The notes beneath the pieces are model-generated. The model worked only from the letters and a program-made list of their open reading frames with translations, did not search any database and was not told where the DNA came from. A DNA stretch of 45,208 nt. Source: Synechococcus sp. UW140 (GTDB lineage: Bacteria > Cyanobacteriota > Cyanobacteriia > PCC-6307 > Cyanobiaceae). The first letter of the stretch is position 1; every line of letters begins with the position of its first letter. A program made the translations under genes and the position numbers. Shown in pieces: positions 14,815-23,580 of this stretch. The stretch spans positions 1-45,208 of the forward strand of contig CAMAPJ010000009.1 in assembly GCA_945860085.1 (NCBI GenBank). The letters run 5' to 3'.

Positions 14815-15882
14815 GTGTACTGCGAGGGTCAATTCGCTTGCCTGGATGGCAAGACGGCCAACGGCCTGGTACGTCACTGCGAGAGATATGAGATCAAGGC
14901 GGTGATTGATCACCGTTGCGCCGGCCTCGATGCCGGTCTGGTCCTAGATGGAGTGCCGAATGGCATTCCGATTGTGAGCAGCCTGGCGGACGCTTTAGCC
15001 CTGCCTGGTCCGCCCCTAGAGATGTTCATCTATGGCATTGCGCCTGCAGCCGGCCTGCTCTCTAGAACCGATCGGGCCGTGATGCTGGCGGCGCTCAAAA
15101 GCGGTCTGAATCTGGTCCATGGGCTGCGCATTTACCTCAATGACGACGACGTCTTCGCCCATGCGGCCCGCTGCCATGGCGTCAAAATCAGCGATATCCG
15201 CCGGCCGCCACCGCTGGAGCAGCTGCGGCTCTTTTCCGGCCAGATCAAGTCCGTACCCTGCCGGCGCATTGCCGTGCTGGGCACCGATGGGGCGATCGGC
15301 AAACGCACCACCGCGACCTTGCTGGTGCAGGCCCTCAACCGCCACGGCATCCGGGCCGTACTGGTGAGCACGGGCCAGACGGGCCTGATGCAGGGCGGTC
15401 GCTATGGCATGGCCCTCGATGCAATCCCCTCCCAGTTTTGTTCCGGCGAGGTGGAGGCGGCTGTGGTGGAGGCCTATGCCCGGGAACAGCCCGATGTGAT
15501 CGTGATCGAAGGCCAGGGGGCCTTGAGCCACCCGGCCTATCTCTCCTCCACCTTCATCCTGCGCGGCAGCCAACCCCAGGCGGTGATCCTGCAGCACGCG
15601 CCCAAACGTCAGCACCTCAGTGACTTCCCCTGGTTGCCGATGCCAACGCCCGCCAGCGAAATCCGCCTGATCGAAGCGTTCGCTGACACCCGGGTTATCG
15701 GTCTGACCCTCAACCACGAACACATGGAAGAGGGGGAGATCACTGCCGCGATCGCCCTCTATGCGATCGAGTTGGGCATCCCAGTCAGCGATGCCCTCAG
15801 CCGTCCAGGGGAGCGGCTGGTGGAGATGGTGCTGCAGGCCTTCCCAGAACTGGATCCCGCCCGGGTGGTCGCCCCGCTTTGA
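14815..15882 (+). CDS. DUF1611 family P-loop protein (DgcN-like)
   Basis: A 355-residue DUF1611 protein. The N-terminal part (CLDGKTANGLVRHCERYEI, VIDHRCAGLDAG, VPNGIPI) is the Rossmann-like half. The C-terminal half has the P-loop VLGTDGAIGKRTTA (about residue 158) and VIEGQGALSHPAYLS. Characterised relatives (DgcN) act as D-glutamate N-acetyltransferases paired with an enolase-superfamily racemase; here the partner is a PLP-type racemase, so the substrate may differ. GTG 14815 has no ribosome-binding site. The frame is open back to 14755, and CTG at 14764 lies 6 bases after GAGGA and would add VLYTPKVQASGLDRPGAV-like sequence, so the true start may be upstream. The stop overlaps the TTG start of the racemase gene. 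Confidence 0.8.
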   Translation: MYCEGQFACLDGKTANGLVRHCERYEIKAVIDHRCAGLDAGLVLDGVPNGIPIVSSLADALALPGPPLEMFIYGIAPAAGLLSRTDRAVMLAALKSGLNLVHGLRIYLNDDDVFAHAARCHGVKISDIRRPPPLEQLRLFSGQIKSVPCRRIAVLGTDGAIGKRTTATLLVQALNRHGIRAVLVSTGQTGLMQGGRYGMALDAIPSQFCSGEVEAAVVEAYAREQPDVIVIEGQGALSHPAYLSSTFILRGSQPQAVILQHAPKRQHLSDFPWLPMPTPASEIRLIEAFADTRVIGLTLNHEHMEEGEITAAIALYAIELGIPVSDALSRPGERLVEMVLQAFPELDPARVVAPL

Positions 15883-16949
15883 GCAGCCCGCGGCTCGAGA
15901 TTCACCTCGACCGCCTCCACCACAACGCCCTCAGCTTGAACCGCCGGCTGGCCCGCCAAGGCATCGCCCTGACCGGCGTCAGCAAGGCCTGCCTCGGCAT
16001 GCCGGCCATCATCCGCACCTGGGCAGAAGCCGGCATCAGCTCGATCGGCGAATCGCGCGTCGACACCCTGGAGGGACTGCGCTCCACCGGCATCGCCCTG
16101 CCCCTGGTGCTAATCCGCTCTCCCCTGGTCAGCCAGGTCGAGCGGGTTGTGGCCACAGGAGCGATCAGCCTCAACAGCGAATTGGCAGTGCTGCGTCTGT
16201 TGGCGGCCGCAGCCGCCCGCCAGGGCCGCCGCCATGGGGTGGTGCTGATGGTGGAGCTGGGCGACCTGCGCGAGGGCTTTCTGGCCGAGGACCTGCAGGA
16301 GGCCGCCGGCCAGACCCTGGCGCTCAGCAGCTTGGACCTGGTGGGGATCGGCGCCAACCTGGGCTGCCAACACGGGGTCGCCCCGGATGATCGCAACATG
16401 GCCGAACTCTCCGGACTGGCCACTGCAATCGAAGCCCACCATGGGGTCAGCCTGAAATGGGTATCCGGTGGCAATTCCTGCAACCTGGCCTGGCTGGCAG
16501 CCGGAGGCAGCCGCGGACGGATCAACCATCTGCGCATCGGCGAAGCCCTGCTACTCGGCCGCGATCCGCTCAGCCGTCAACCGATCCCAGGGCTGCTCAC
16601 GAATGCCATCGGCCTGGTGGCCGAAGTGATCGAAGCCAAGCGCAAGCCCAGCCAAGCCTGGGGCCGCTGCGGCCAGACCAGCTTTGCCGCCCAGCCAACG
16701 CAGGGGAGCGATCGGGGCGTGCGCAGTCGGGCCCTGCTGGCCGTGGGGGAACAGGATGTGGACTGCACCGGCCTGACACCGCCCGGCGACCTGCGGATCA
16801 TGGGCGCCAGCAGCGATCACCTTGTGATTGAAGACCCGGCCGGCGCCCTCGTGGTCGGCCAGGACGTGCCCTTCGAGCTCAACTACAGCGCCCTCCTGCG
16901 GGCCATGACCTCACCGTTTGTGCAACGGACCTGCCTGGGGTTGAACTGA
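15879..16949 (+). CDS. Alanine/ornithine racemase-like PLP enzyme
   Basis: A 356-residue PLP enzyme with the fold-type III alanine-racemase barrel, closest in pattern to the ornithine racemase (Orr/YhfX) group. LEIHLDRLHHNAL opens the barrel, GVSKACLG (about 33-40) has the PLP-binding Lys, and GIGANLGCQHGVAPDDRNM, KWVSGGNSCNLAWL and INHLRIGEALLLGRD are group hallmarks. It should interconvert L and D forms of an amino acid, perhaps ornithine or an acylated amino acid supplied by the DUF1611 partner (inference). The start is TTG at 15879, overlapping the preceding stop (TTTGAG), which implies strict translational coupling. Confidence 0.82.
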   Translation: MSSPRLEIHLDRLHHNALSLNRRLARQGIALTGVSKACLGMPAIIRTWAEAGISSIGESRVDTLEGLRSTGIALPLVLIRSPLVSQVERVVATGAISLNSELAVLRLLAAAAARQGRRHGVVLMVELGDLREGFLAEDLQEAAGQTLALSSLDLVGIGANLGCQHGVAPDDRNMAELSGLATAIEAHHGVSLKWVSGGNSCNLAWLAAGGSRGRINHLRIGEALLLGRDPLSRQPIPGLLTNAIGLVAEVIEAKRKPSQAWGRCGQTSFAAQPTQGSDRGVRSRALLAVGEQDVDCTGLTPPGDLRIMGASSDHLVIEDPAGALVVGQDVPFELNYSALLRAMTSPFVQRTCLGLN

Positions 16950-17046
16950 CTGGGGCAAGGCTTCCGTGAAAAGATCTAGCCGGGTCAGGGCTCTAGGCGC
17001 CTGGGCTGCCTCCCCTTGACGGCCCGAGACTCGGCTGCAGGAGAGC

Positions 17047-17649
17047 TCAGGCCCCGGCCCGTTCCAGCACCCCTTTGCTGCTCGGCACCGCCCCGGCCCG
17101 CCGCGGATCCACTTCCACCGCCAGGCGCAGGGCCCGGGCAAAGGCCTTGAAGCAGGCCTCCACAATGTGGTGGGAGTTGACCCCATCGAGCTGACGGATG
17201 TGCAGGGTGAGGCCTGAATTGTTCACCACCGCTACAAAGAACTCCTTGACCAGTTCCGTGTCGTAGCTGCCGATCTTCTGGGCCGGGATCACCAGGCTGT
17301 AGCTGAGATGGGGCCGGCCGGAGCAATCGAGCGCCACCTGCACTAGCGCCTCATCGAGGGGCGCTACGATGTGGCCAACGCGGTGGATGCCGCGCCGATC
17401 GCCCAGGGCCTGGGCCAGGGCCTGGCCCACGGCAATGCCGACGTCCTCGTTGGTGTGGTGGTCGTCGATGTGGGTGTCGCCGGCGGCGCTGATCTCCAAG
17501 TCGACCAGCCCGTGGCTGGAGAGCTGGTGGAGCATGTGATCGAGGAAGGGTACGCCGGTTGCCACCTGGCAGCGGCCGCTGCCATCGAGGTTGAGCCGTA
17601 CGCGCACATCGGTTTCGCCGGTGACGCGGTGAATCTCGCCTGTGCGCAT
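17047..17649 (-). CDS. hisB: Imidazoleglycerol-phosphate dehydratase
   Basis: Catalyses dehydration of imidazole-glycerol phosphate to imidazole-acetol phosphate in histidine synthesis. The 200 residues from ATG at 17649 ([15 protein letters not shown]) match the family length. [16 protein letters not shown] and [18 protein letters not shown] carry the metal-binding His residues, followed by RRGIHRVGH and [20 protein letters not shown] at 17694 would add 15 residues. In many picocyanobacteria hisB lies next to fabI; here about 3 kb separates them. Confidence 0.95.
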   Translation of the reverse strand: MRTGEIHRVTGETDVRVRLNLDGSGRCQVATGVPFLDHMLHQLSSHGLVDLEISAAGDTHIDDHHTNEDVGIAVGQALAQALGDRRGIHRVGHIVAPLDEALVQVALDCSGRPHLSYSLVIPAQKIGSYDTELVKEFFVAVVNNSGLTLHIRQLDGVNSHHIVEACFKAFARALRLAVEVDPRRAGAVPSSKGVLERAGA

Positions 17650-17973
17650 GGGCCTGACCGGCGGACCGGCGAGTGGTACTAACACTCCAATCATGCCGAA
17701 GCCCCTAGGCCACTGCGATGATGGCCAGGGGACAAGCCCTTCCAGCAGAGGGTGAACGAGACCCTGCAGGTCTGCGATTCCACAATCCCTTGAGCTGATG
17801 GCGATCCGATGGCAAGACAACTCCCATGGCCAGATCGAGCACTCGATCGCCTCCATGGTTTTGCCAGGCCAGCTAATGATCGGATGGCACGGCGTTAATC
17901 ACTGCTTCGGACAGGGTTCAGTGGCTGTGGACTTGGGCTACCGCCAGACACTGCTGCATTTTGAGGCAGCCGG
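17650..17973. other. Divergent intergenic region, hisB / MFS gene
   Basis: About 320 bases between hisB and the exporter gene, which are divergent. The minus frame of hisB runs open to 17856, but that part does not match the family. I see no repeat, RNA gene or strong promoter consensus. It must hold the promoters of both genes. Confidence 0.4.
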
Positions 17974-19299
17974 TTGAACCGGGCCCATGCAGGCCTGGTA
18001 GTGCTTGCTGGCACGGCGTTCCTGCTGTCCACCGACCTCACCATGGTCAATGTGGCCATCGGAGCCATACAGAGCGATCTGCAGGTCTCGATGAGTCAGC
18101 TGGGCTGGGTCGTCGACAGCTATTCGATCGCCATGGTGAGCCTGCTGCTGTGTGCGGCACCACTGGGGGAGCGGCTGGGGCAGAAACGGGTGTTTCTGGT
18201 GGGACTGGGGCTGTTCGGCCTGGGATCCCTTCTGGGTGCGCTGGCCGCCCAGATCAGCATGCTGATCGCCGCCCGGGTCGTGATGGGTGTGGGAGCTGCC
18301 CTGATGCTGGCGCCGTCGCAGGTGCTGACCGCGGCGTTGTTTCCTGCCAAAGAGCGCATGGCAGCCTTTGCGACCTGGTCAACGCTGGGCGCACTGGGCC
18401 TTTGCATCGGCCCGCTGCTGGGGGGCCTGCTGGTAAGCGGTCCGGGCTGGGCCTGGATCTTCAGCGTCAACCTGCCGGTGGTGGCTCTCGCGCTACTGAT
18501 GGGCTGGCGGGTGTTGCCCGTGGTGGCAGCGAACAAGGGCGCGCAGCTGGATCCGTTCAGCTTTGTGACTTCAAGCCTAGGTCTAGTGCTGAGCCTGGGG
18601 GCTCTGCTGCAGGGTCCTGACCAGGGCTGGCGCTCGCCGGCCATTGCCGTGTCGCTGCTGGGGGGCGTGCTGCTGTTGGGCCTGTTCGTGCGTCGCCAGC
18701 GGGACCTGGCCCAGCCGCTACTGCAGCTCGCAGCCTGGCGCCAGCCTGGCGTCAGGCGGGCCCTGCTGGCCCTGTTCGCGATGACGATATCGTTCAACGG
18801 CGCCCAGTTCCTGGGGGTGATGGAACTGCACCAAGATGGCTGGACGCCCCTGGCCATCGGGCTGCTGCTCGCCCCCTACGCCCTAGTGGTGTGGCTTGCC
18901 AGCCGCAGAGCCTCACCACTAAGCCGGCGGCTAGGGGAGCTGCGGTTGATTGCCCTGGCCTATGTACCCCTGGTGCTGGGCTTTGTCCTTTTGGGGCTGG
19001 CTCCGGCCAGTGGCGCTCTGGCCGCCACGGCTGGCCTAGGATTGATTCTCGGCGGGCTTGGCCAGGGAGTGATTGCCCCAGTCGCCACAACGTTGGTTTA
19101 CAACAGCTTGCCCGCTGAACTGCTAAGCAGCGGCGCCGGCCTGGCGATGCTGGCCCGGTTTCTAGGCTCTAGCGTGATCGTGGCGGTACTCGATTCTGCC
19201 CTGGCCAGCGGTAGCAAAAGCTGGATTCCTGGACTGCTGGGCGCCGGGCTGGTCAGCCTCTGCTGGCTGCTGCAACAACCGCGCCGCCCCGCCCGTTAG
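17974..19299 (+). CDS. MFS exporter, DHA2 (EmrB/QacA-type) family
   Basis: A 441-residue multi-pass inner-membrane transporter, probably a proton-driven exporter of drugs or metabolites. The first helix region has STDLTMVNVAIGAI, like the DHA2 motif with Asp in TM1; PLGERLGQKRVFLVGLGLF is motif A between TM2 and TM3; and LGLCIGPLLGGLL in TM5 is motif C, typical of drug:proton antiporters. By eye there are 12-14 spanning segments. The start is TTG at 17974; an in-frame GTG at 18001 would remove the first nine residues. The last 138 bases overlap the opposite-strand reading frame of the next gene. Confidence 0.85.
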   Translation: MNRAHAGLVVLAGTAFLLSTDLTMVNVAIGAIQSDLQVSMSQLGWVVDSYSIAMVSLLLCAAPLGERLGQKRVFLVGLGLFGLGSLLGALAAQISMLIAARVVMGVGAALMLAPSQVLTAALFPAKERMAAFATWSTLGALGLCIGPLLGGLLVSGPGWAWIFSVNLPVVALALLMGWRVLPVVAANKGAQLDPFSFVTSSLGLVLSLGALLQGPDQGWRSPAIAVSLLGGVLLLGLFVRRQRDLAQPLLQLAAWRQPGVRRALLALFAMTISFNGAQFLGVMELHQDGWTPLAIGLLLAPYALVVWLASRRASPLSRRLGELRLIALAYVPLVLGFVLLGLAPASGALAATAGLGLILGGLGQGVIAPVATTLVYNSLPAELLSSGAGLAMLARFLGSSVIVAVLDSALASGSKSWIPGLLGAGLVSLCWLLQQPRRPAR

Positions 19300-20661
19300 G
19301 GCCTGCGCCGGGTCATCAACCCAGTCCATCAGCGCGGTACAAAAGGTCCCTGAGGGTCCTTTCACCAGGCTGTGCTCCGGCTCCAGCACAGTGCTGATGC
19401 AGCCAACACCATGCAGATGCTCAAGCAGCACGTGCAGGAGCACGGCTTTGTCGCGATCGCTGCCAGTCCTGAACTTGAGTGTTTCCTCGGGCAGGGCCAG
19501 ACGATCGCGATCGTCAAAAATTGAGCTAGTCCCCCCAATGGCGCGAACCAGCGCTACGGCGTCCTCATCAGCGGTGATGGCGCCCTGGGCCTGCTGCAAC
19601 CTCGGTCCCTGCCGCGCAGCGACCAACAGCTGCACCAGATCGGCTCCCGGCAGATACCGGGCGCAGGTGAACACTGTGCGCGCGGCGCTGGCCGCAGCGC
19701 CCGAGTGCCCCAATGCGTCCACAAGTAAGGCCTGAACCTCAGCAACGCCCTGGCACTGAAGAGCCCCCTGAACCAGCCCATCCATGGGGGAGGGATCGAC
19801 AAAGCGAATGGCTGGGCGGTGCTGAGGCTCTAGCTCCTCGGGGAGACAGCCAAAAAAGTCCTGGAGCCTCTGAATGAGCCGCTCAAGCTCTGCCGCTGGA
19901 ATCGAGCTGCAGCCGCTGCTGCGACTCCAGCTGCCGCGGGGTGTGACCAGCATGGAAGCACCCGCCAGGCGCTGCTCCAACACGGCAGGAGCGACTGAGA
20001 AGAGCAGCTCGTTCTTGCCATAAAACCACCAGCTCTGGGCGCCGCTCCAACCGAACAGGCTGTAGTGCACTGGATTGGCCAACACGGCAAGGCCATCCAT
20101 GGCGCCCTGGGGGCTGATCAACAACAGGGAGGCCAACAAGGCCACCTCATCGAGGCAACAGGTCAGGCCAAACGGCCGACGGCTGGCACGGCCTAGGTAG
20201 CGGCCGCTGGCGGCGATGCCATCGACCGTGGCATAGGTGTAGGCAGGAAAGCGCCCACTGGCGATCAGCGGCTCGAGGTCGTAACGGGCCGGATCCAATT
20301 GACCAGCCGTCAAAAGGGCAGACAGCGTCGCGCGAATTCTGGCCAGAGCGGTATCAATGGCCGGCTGCCCCAAGCGGGCCGCCAGCAGCTTGAGGTCAAA
20401 GCAGCCATTGGCGCCAGCTACCTCCAAAGGACTGGTATGGGTCAACAGCCGGTTCAGGCCCACTTGAAACGCCCGCAAAAGGGCGATGGGATTAGATAAC
20501 TCGGTGCCTACGTGTTGCGCCGCCAGAATGCGATCGCGCAACCGCCACAACTGCGGCGAGGCCGCATTGGCCAACACCAGTGGCAACAAAATGCCAGGTT
20601 CGGAGGCAGCATCAAAAATGGTTGGGGCAACCCAGTTGATGCCAGGATTCACCAAATGCAT
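19162..20661 (-). CDS. Unrecognised 499-residue protein coupled to fabI
   Basis: I do not recognise this family. It starts MHLVNPGINWVAPTIFDA at 20661; its ATG shares one base with the fabI TGA, so it is probably translated from the fabI message. Noticeable segments are SRRPFGLTCCLDEVALLASLL (Cys pair and Asp-Glu), SLFGWSGAQSWWFYGKNEL, and DKAVLLHVLLEHLHGVGC followed by GPSGTFCTALMDWVDD near the end. No signal peptide or clear membrane helix is visible. The Cys-Asp helix faintly recalls transglutaminase-like cysteine enzymes, but I do not claim it. The last 46 residues are antisense to the MFS gene, are low in complexity, and may be a read-through extension. Codon pattern looks native up to that point. 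Confidence 0.65.
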   Translation of the reverse strand: MHLVNPGINWVAPTIFDAASEPGILLPLVLANAASPQLWRLRDRILAAQHVGTELSNPIALLRAFQVGLNRLLTHTSPLEVAGANGCFDLKLLAARLGQPAIDTALARIRATLSALLTAGQLDPARYDLEPLIASGRFPAYTYATVDGIAASGRYLGRASRRPFGLTCCLDEVALLASLLLISPQGAMDGLAVLANPVHYSLFGWSGAQSWWFYGKNELLFSVAPAVLEQRLAGASMLVTPRGSWSRSSGCSSIPAAELERLIQRLQDFFGCLPEELEPQHRPAIRFVDPSPMDGLVQGALQCQGVAEVQALLVDALGHSGAAASAARTVFTCARYLPGADLVQLLVAARQGPRLQQAQGAITADEDAVALVRAIGGTSSIFDDRDRLALPEETLKFRTGSDRDKAVLLHVLLEHLHGVGCISTVLEPEHSLVKGPSGTFCTALMDWVDDPAQALTGGAARLLQQPAEADQPGAQQSRNPAFATAGQGRIEYRHDHARA

Positions 20662-21443
20662 CACATCCCCGTGATGCAATACCCCGCATCCACATAAATC
20701 ACCTGGCCGGTGATGCCGGAGGCCAGGGGGCTGGCCAGGAAGGCGGCGGTGGCGCCGACCTCGTCTTGGCTGACCGTGCGGCGCAGGGGGGCCTTCTCTT
20801 CGACGTTGTGGATCATGTCGAGGATGCCGCCGATGGCGGAGCTGGCCAGGGTGCGGATCGGGCCGGCGCTGATGGCGTTCACGCGCACCTGCTTCTCCGG
20901 GCCCAGTTCGGCGGCCAGATAACGGACCGACGCCTCCAAGGCCGCCTTGGCCACGCCCATGACGTTGTAGTTGGGGATCGCCCGCTCGGCGCCCAGGTAG
21001 CTCAGCGTGATCACGCTGCCACCGGGGTTGAACAGGGGCTTGGCGTAGCGGCACAGGGGCGCCAGGGAATAGGCGCTCACCTCCAGGGCGCGGCCGAAGC
21101 CCTCGGGGCTGATGGCCGAGTAATCACCGATCAGCTCCTCCTTGCCGGCAAAGGCCAAGCAATGCACCAGCACATCAATCGAGCCCCACTGCTGCTTGAC
21201 CTGCTCGAACACCGCCTCGATTTGGGCCGGATCCTGCACGTTCAGGGGCAGGAACAGGCTGGGGTTGAGGTGCGCTGTTAACTCGCGCACCTTGCCTTCG
21301 AAGCGGCCCTTCTCATCCGGCAGGTAGGTAACGCCGAGTTCGGCGCCAGCGGCGGCCAGCTGCTGGGCGATGCCCCAGGCGATCGAGCGGTTGTTGGCGA
21401 TACCCGTGACCAGGGCCTTCTTGCCGCGCAGATCGAGGAGCAT
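20661..21443 (-). CDS. fabI: Enoyl-[acyl-carrier-protein] reductase (NADH)
   Basis: Catalyses the last reduction of each fatty-acid elongation cycle. The 260 residues from ATG 21443 (MLLDLRGKKALVTG) form an SDR fold with the FabI-type nucleotide motif GIANNRSIAWGIA, the active-site pattern Y-x6-K in NYNVMGVAK, and AISAGPIRTLAS. GITGQVIYVDAGYCITGM ends the protein. An upstream ATG (21467) would add 8 residues. It shares a base of its stop codon with the start of the unrecognised downstream gene. Confidence 0.95.
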   Translation of the reverse strand: MLLDLRGKKALVTGIANNRSIAWGIAQQLAAAGAELGVTYLPDEKGRFEGKVRELTAHLNPSLFLPLNVQDPAQIEAVFEQVKQQWGSIDVLVHCLAFAGKEELIGDYSAISPEGFGRALEVSAYSLAPLCRYAKPLFNPGGSVITLSYLGAERAIPNYNVMGVAKAALEASVRYLAAELGPEKQVRVNAISAGPIRTLASSAIGGILDMIHNVEEKAPLRRTVSQDEVGATAAFLASPLASGITGQVIYVDAGYCITGM

Positions 21444-21491
21444 GGGGGGAGAACAGGTGGCCGGCATTCTCCCCCACCTCTGGCCGCCCCC

Positions 21492-22133
21492 TCACTGGGC
21501 CGCCGGCGCCCCCCGGTGGGACTCCAGCTCCCGGGCTGCCGCGGCCCGGGCCTCGGGATCCTCAAACGTTTGCAACAGGGCCGAGTCCCGGGCTGGCAGG
21601 GCGCCGTGTCTGACGGCCGCCGCTTGCCGGGGCGGCTCGAGCCACTGCCAGCGGCTGCGGGGCGCCCGGGCCTGGCAGAGGGCCTCCAGCTCCTGGCGCA
21701 GGGCCCGGATCACATCCCGGCGGGCCACGGCGCTGAAGAACTCCTGGCGCGTGGCCAATCCTGAGCTGAAGGGGGCGCTGCCATTGCCATTGAAGAGCCG
21801 GGCCCCATCGATCACCCAGCGGGGCCGGCAGCTGCCGCTGGCACTGGTGTCCGTCTCCAGCCAGAGGTGCAGGCCGTAGCCATCAGGCTGGTTGACCACC
21901 GCCAGGCCGTCGTGGGGCTGGCTGCGCTGCAGCGGGTAGATCCGCCAGCTGGGCCGCTGCTGGGCCGGCACCCAGGCCGTCAGCCCGCTGATCACCAGCG
22001 CCAAGCCCAAGCCCAAGCCCAAGCCCAAGCCCAGGCGGGGCCACCCAGGTCTGAAGCAGACAAGGCGATCGCCCGGAATCGGCTCAGGGACTGGCCCGGC
22101 GGGATCGCCAGGGGCGCCAAAAAGGTGGTCCAT
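21492..22133 (-). CDS. Conserved hypothetical protein with one membrane anchor
   Basis: A 213-residue protein from ATG 22133 (MDHLFGAPG). Residues about 30-60 hold a hydrophobic stretch (LGLGLGLGLGLALVISGLTAW), which is a membrane anchor or signal. The periplasmic part has WRIYPLQRSQPHDGLAVVNQ, LWLETDTSASGSC and QEFFSAVARRDVIRALRQEL. It resembles uncharacterised cyanobacterial proteins; I know no function. Part of the anchor is encoded by a five-unit hexamer repeat (22003-22032), so the Gly-Leu run may vary in length between strains. An ATG at 22163 would add 10 residues. Confidence 0.65.
   Translation of the reverse strand: MDHLFGAPGDPAGPVPEPIPGDRLVCFRPGWPRLGLGLGLGLGLALVISGLTAWVPAQQRPSWRIYPLQRSQPHDGLAVVNQPDGYGLHLWLETDTSASGSCRPRWVIDGARLFNGNGSAPFSSGLATRQEFFSAVARRDVIRALRQELEALCQARAPRSRWQWLEPPRQAAAVRHGALPARDSALLQTFEDPEARAAAARELESHRGAPAAQ
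22003..22032. repeat. AAGCCC hexamer repeat, five perfect units
   Basis: Five perfect copies of AAGCCC encode a Gly-Leu run within the membrane anchor of the minus-strand hypothetical protein. Gain or loss of units keeps the frame and would change the helix length. Confidence 0.9.
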
Positions 22134-22291
22134 CCTCAGTGGTCTGATCGAGAGCAGCAACAAGGCCAGGATGCCGCGCCCCGAGGCCCAACAGCCCTGG
22201 GCGGCCTGGAGGCCCTCAGCAGCGGCTCTAGGTCGACCAAGAGGGAGTGGCTCAGGGGCTTTGGCGGGATTGGGGGCTTAAGGTTGTCTTC

Positions 22292-23509
<1,218 letters not shown>

Positions 23510-23580
23510 GCGGCTGCGCCAAAGGCAACCTCGAACCGCCCATAACAAGCCCGGGCTCGGAGAGCTTTGGCTGTGGGCGC

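Noticed and set aside
14650-14913. Minus-strand 87-codon frame across the structured leader
   Set aside because: It runs antisense through the hairpins and into the DUF1611 start, and has no recognisable features.
20662-21054. N-terminal extension of the unrecognised 499-residue protein
   Set aside because: The extra 131 codons lie within fabI in another frame and are Arg/Pro-rich; the ATG at 20661 overlapping the fabI stop is the natural start.
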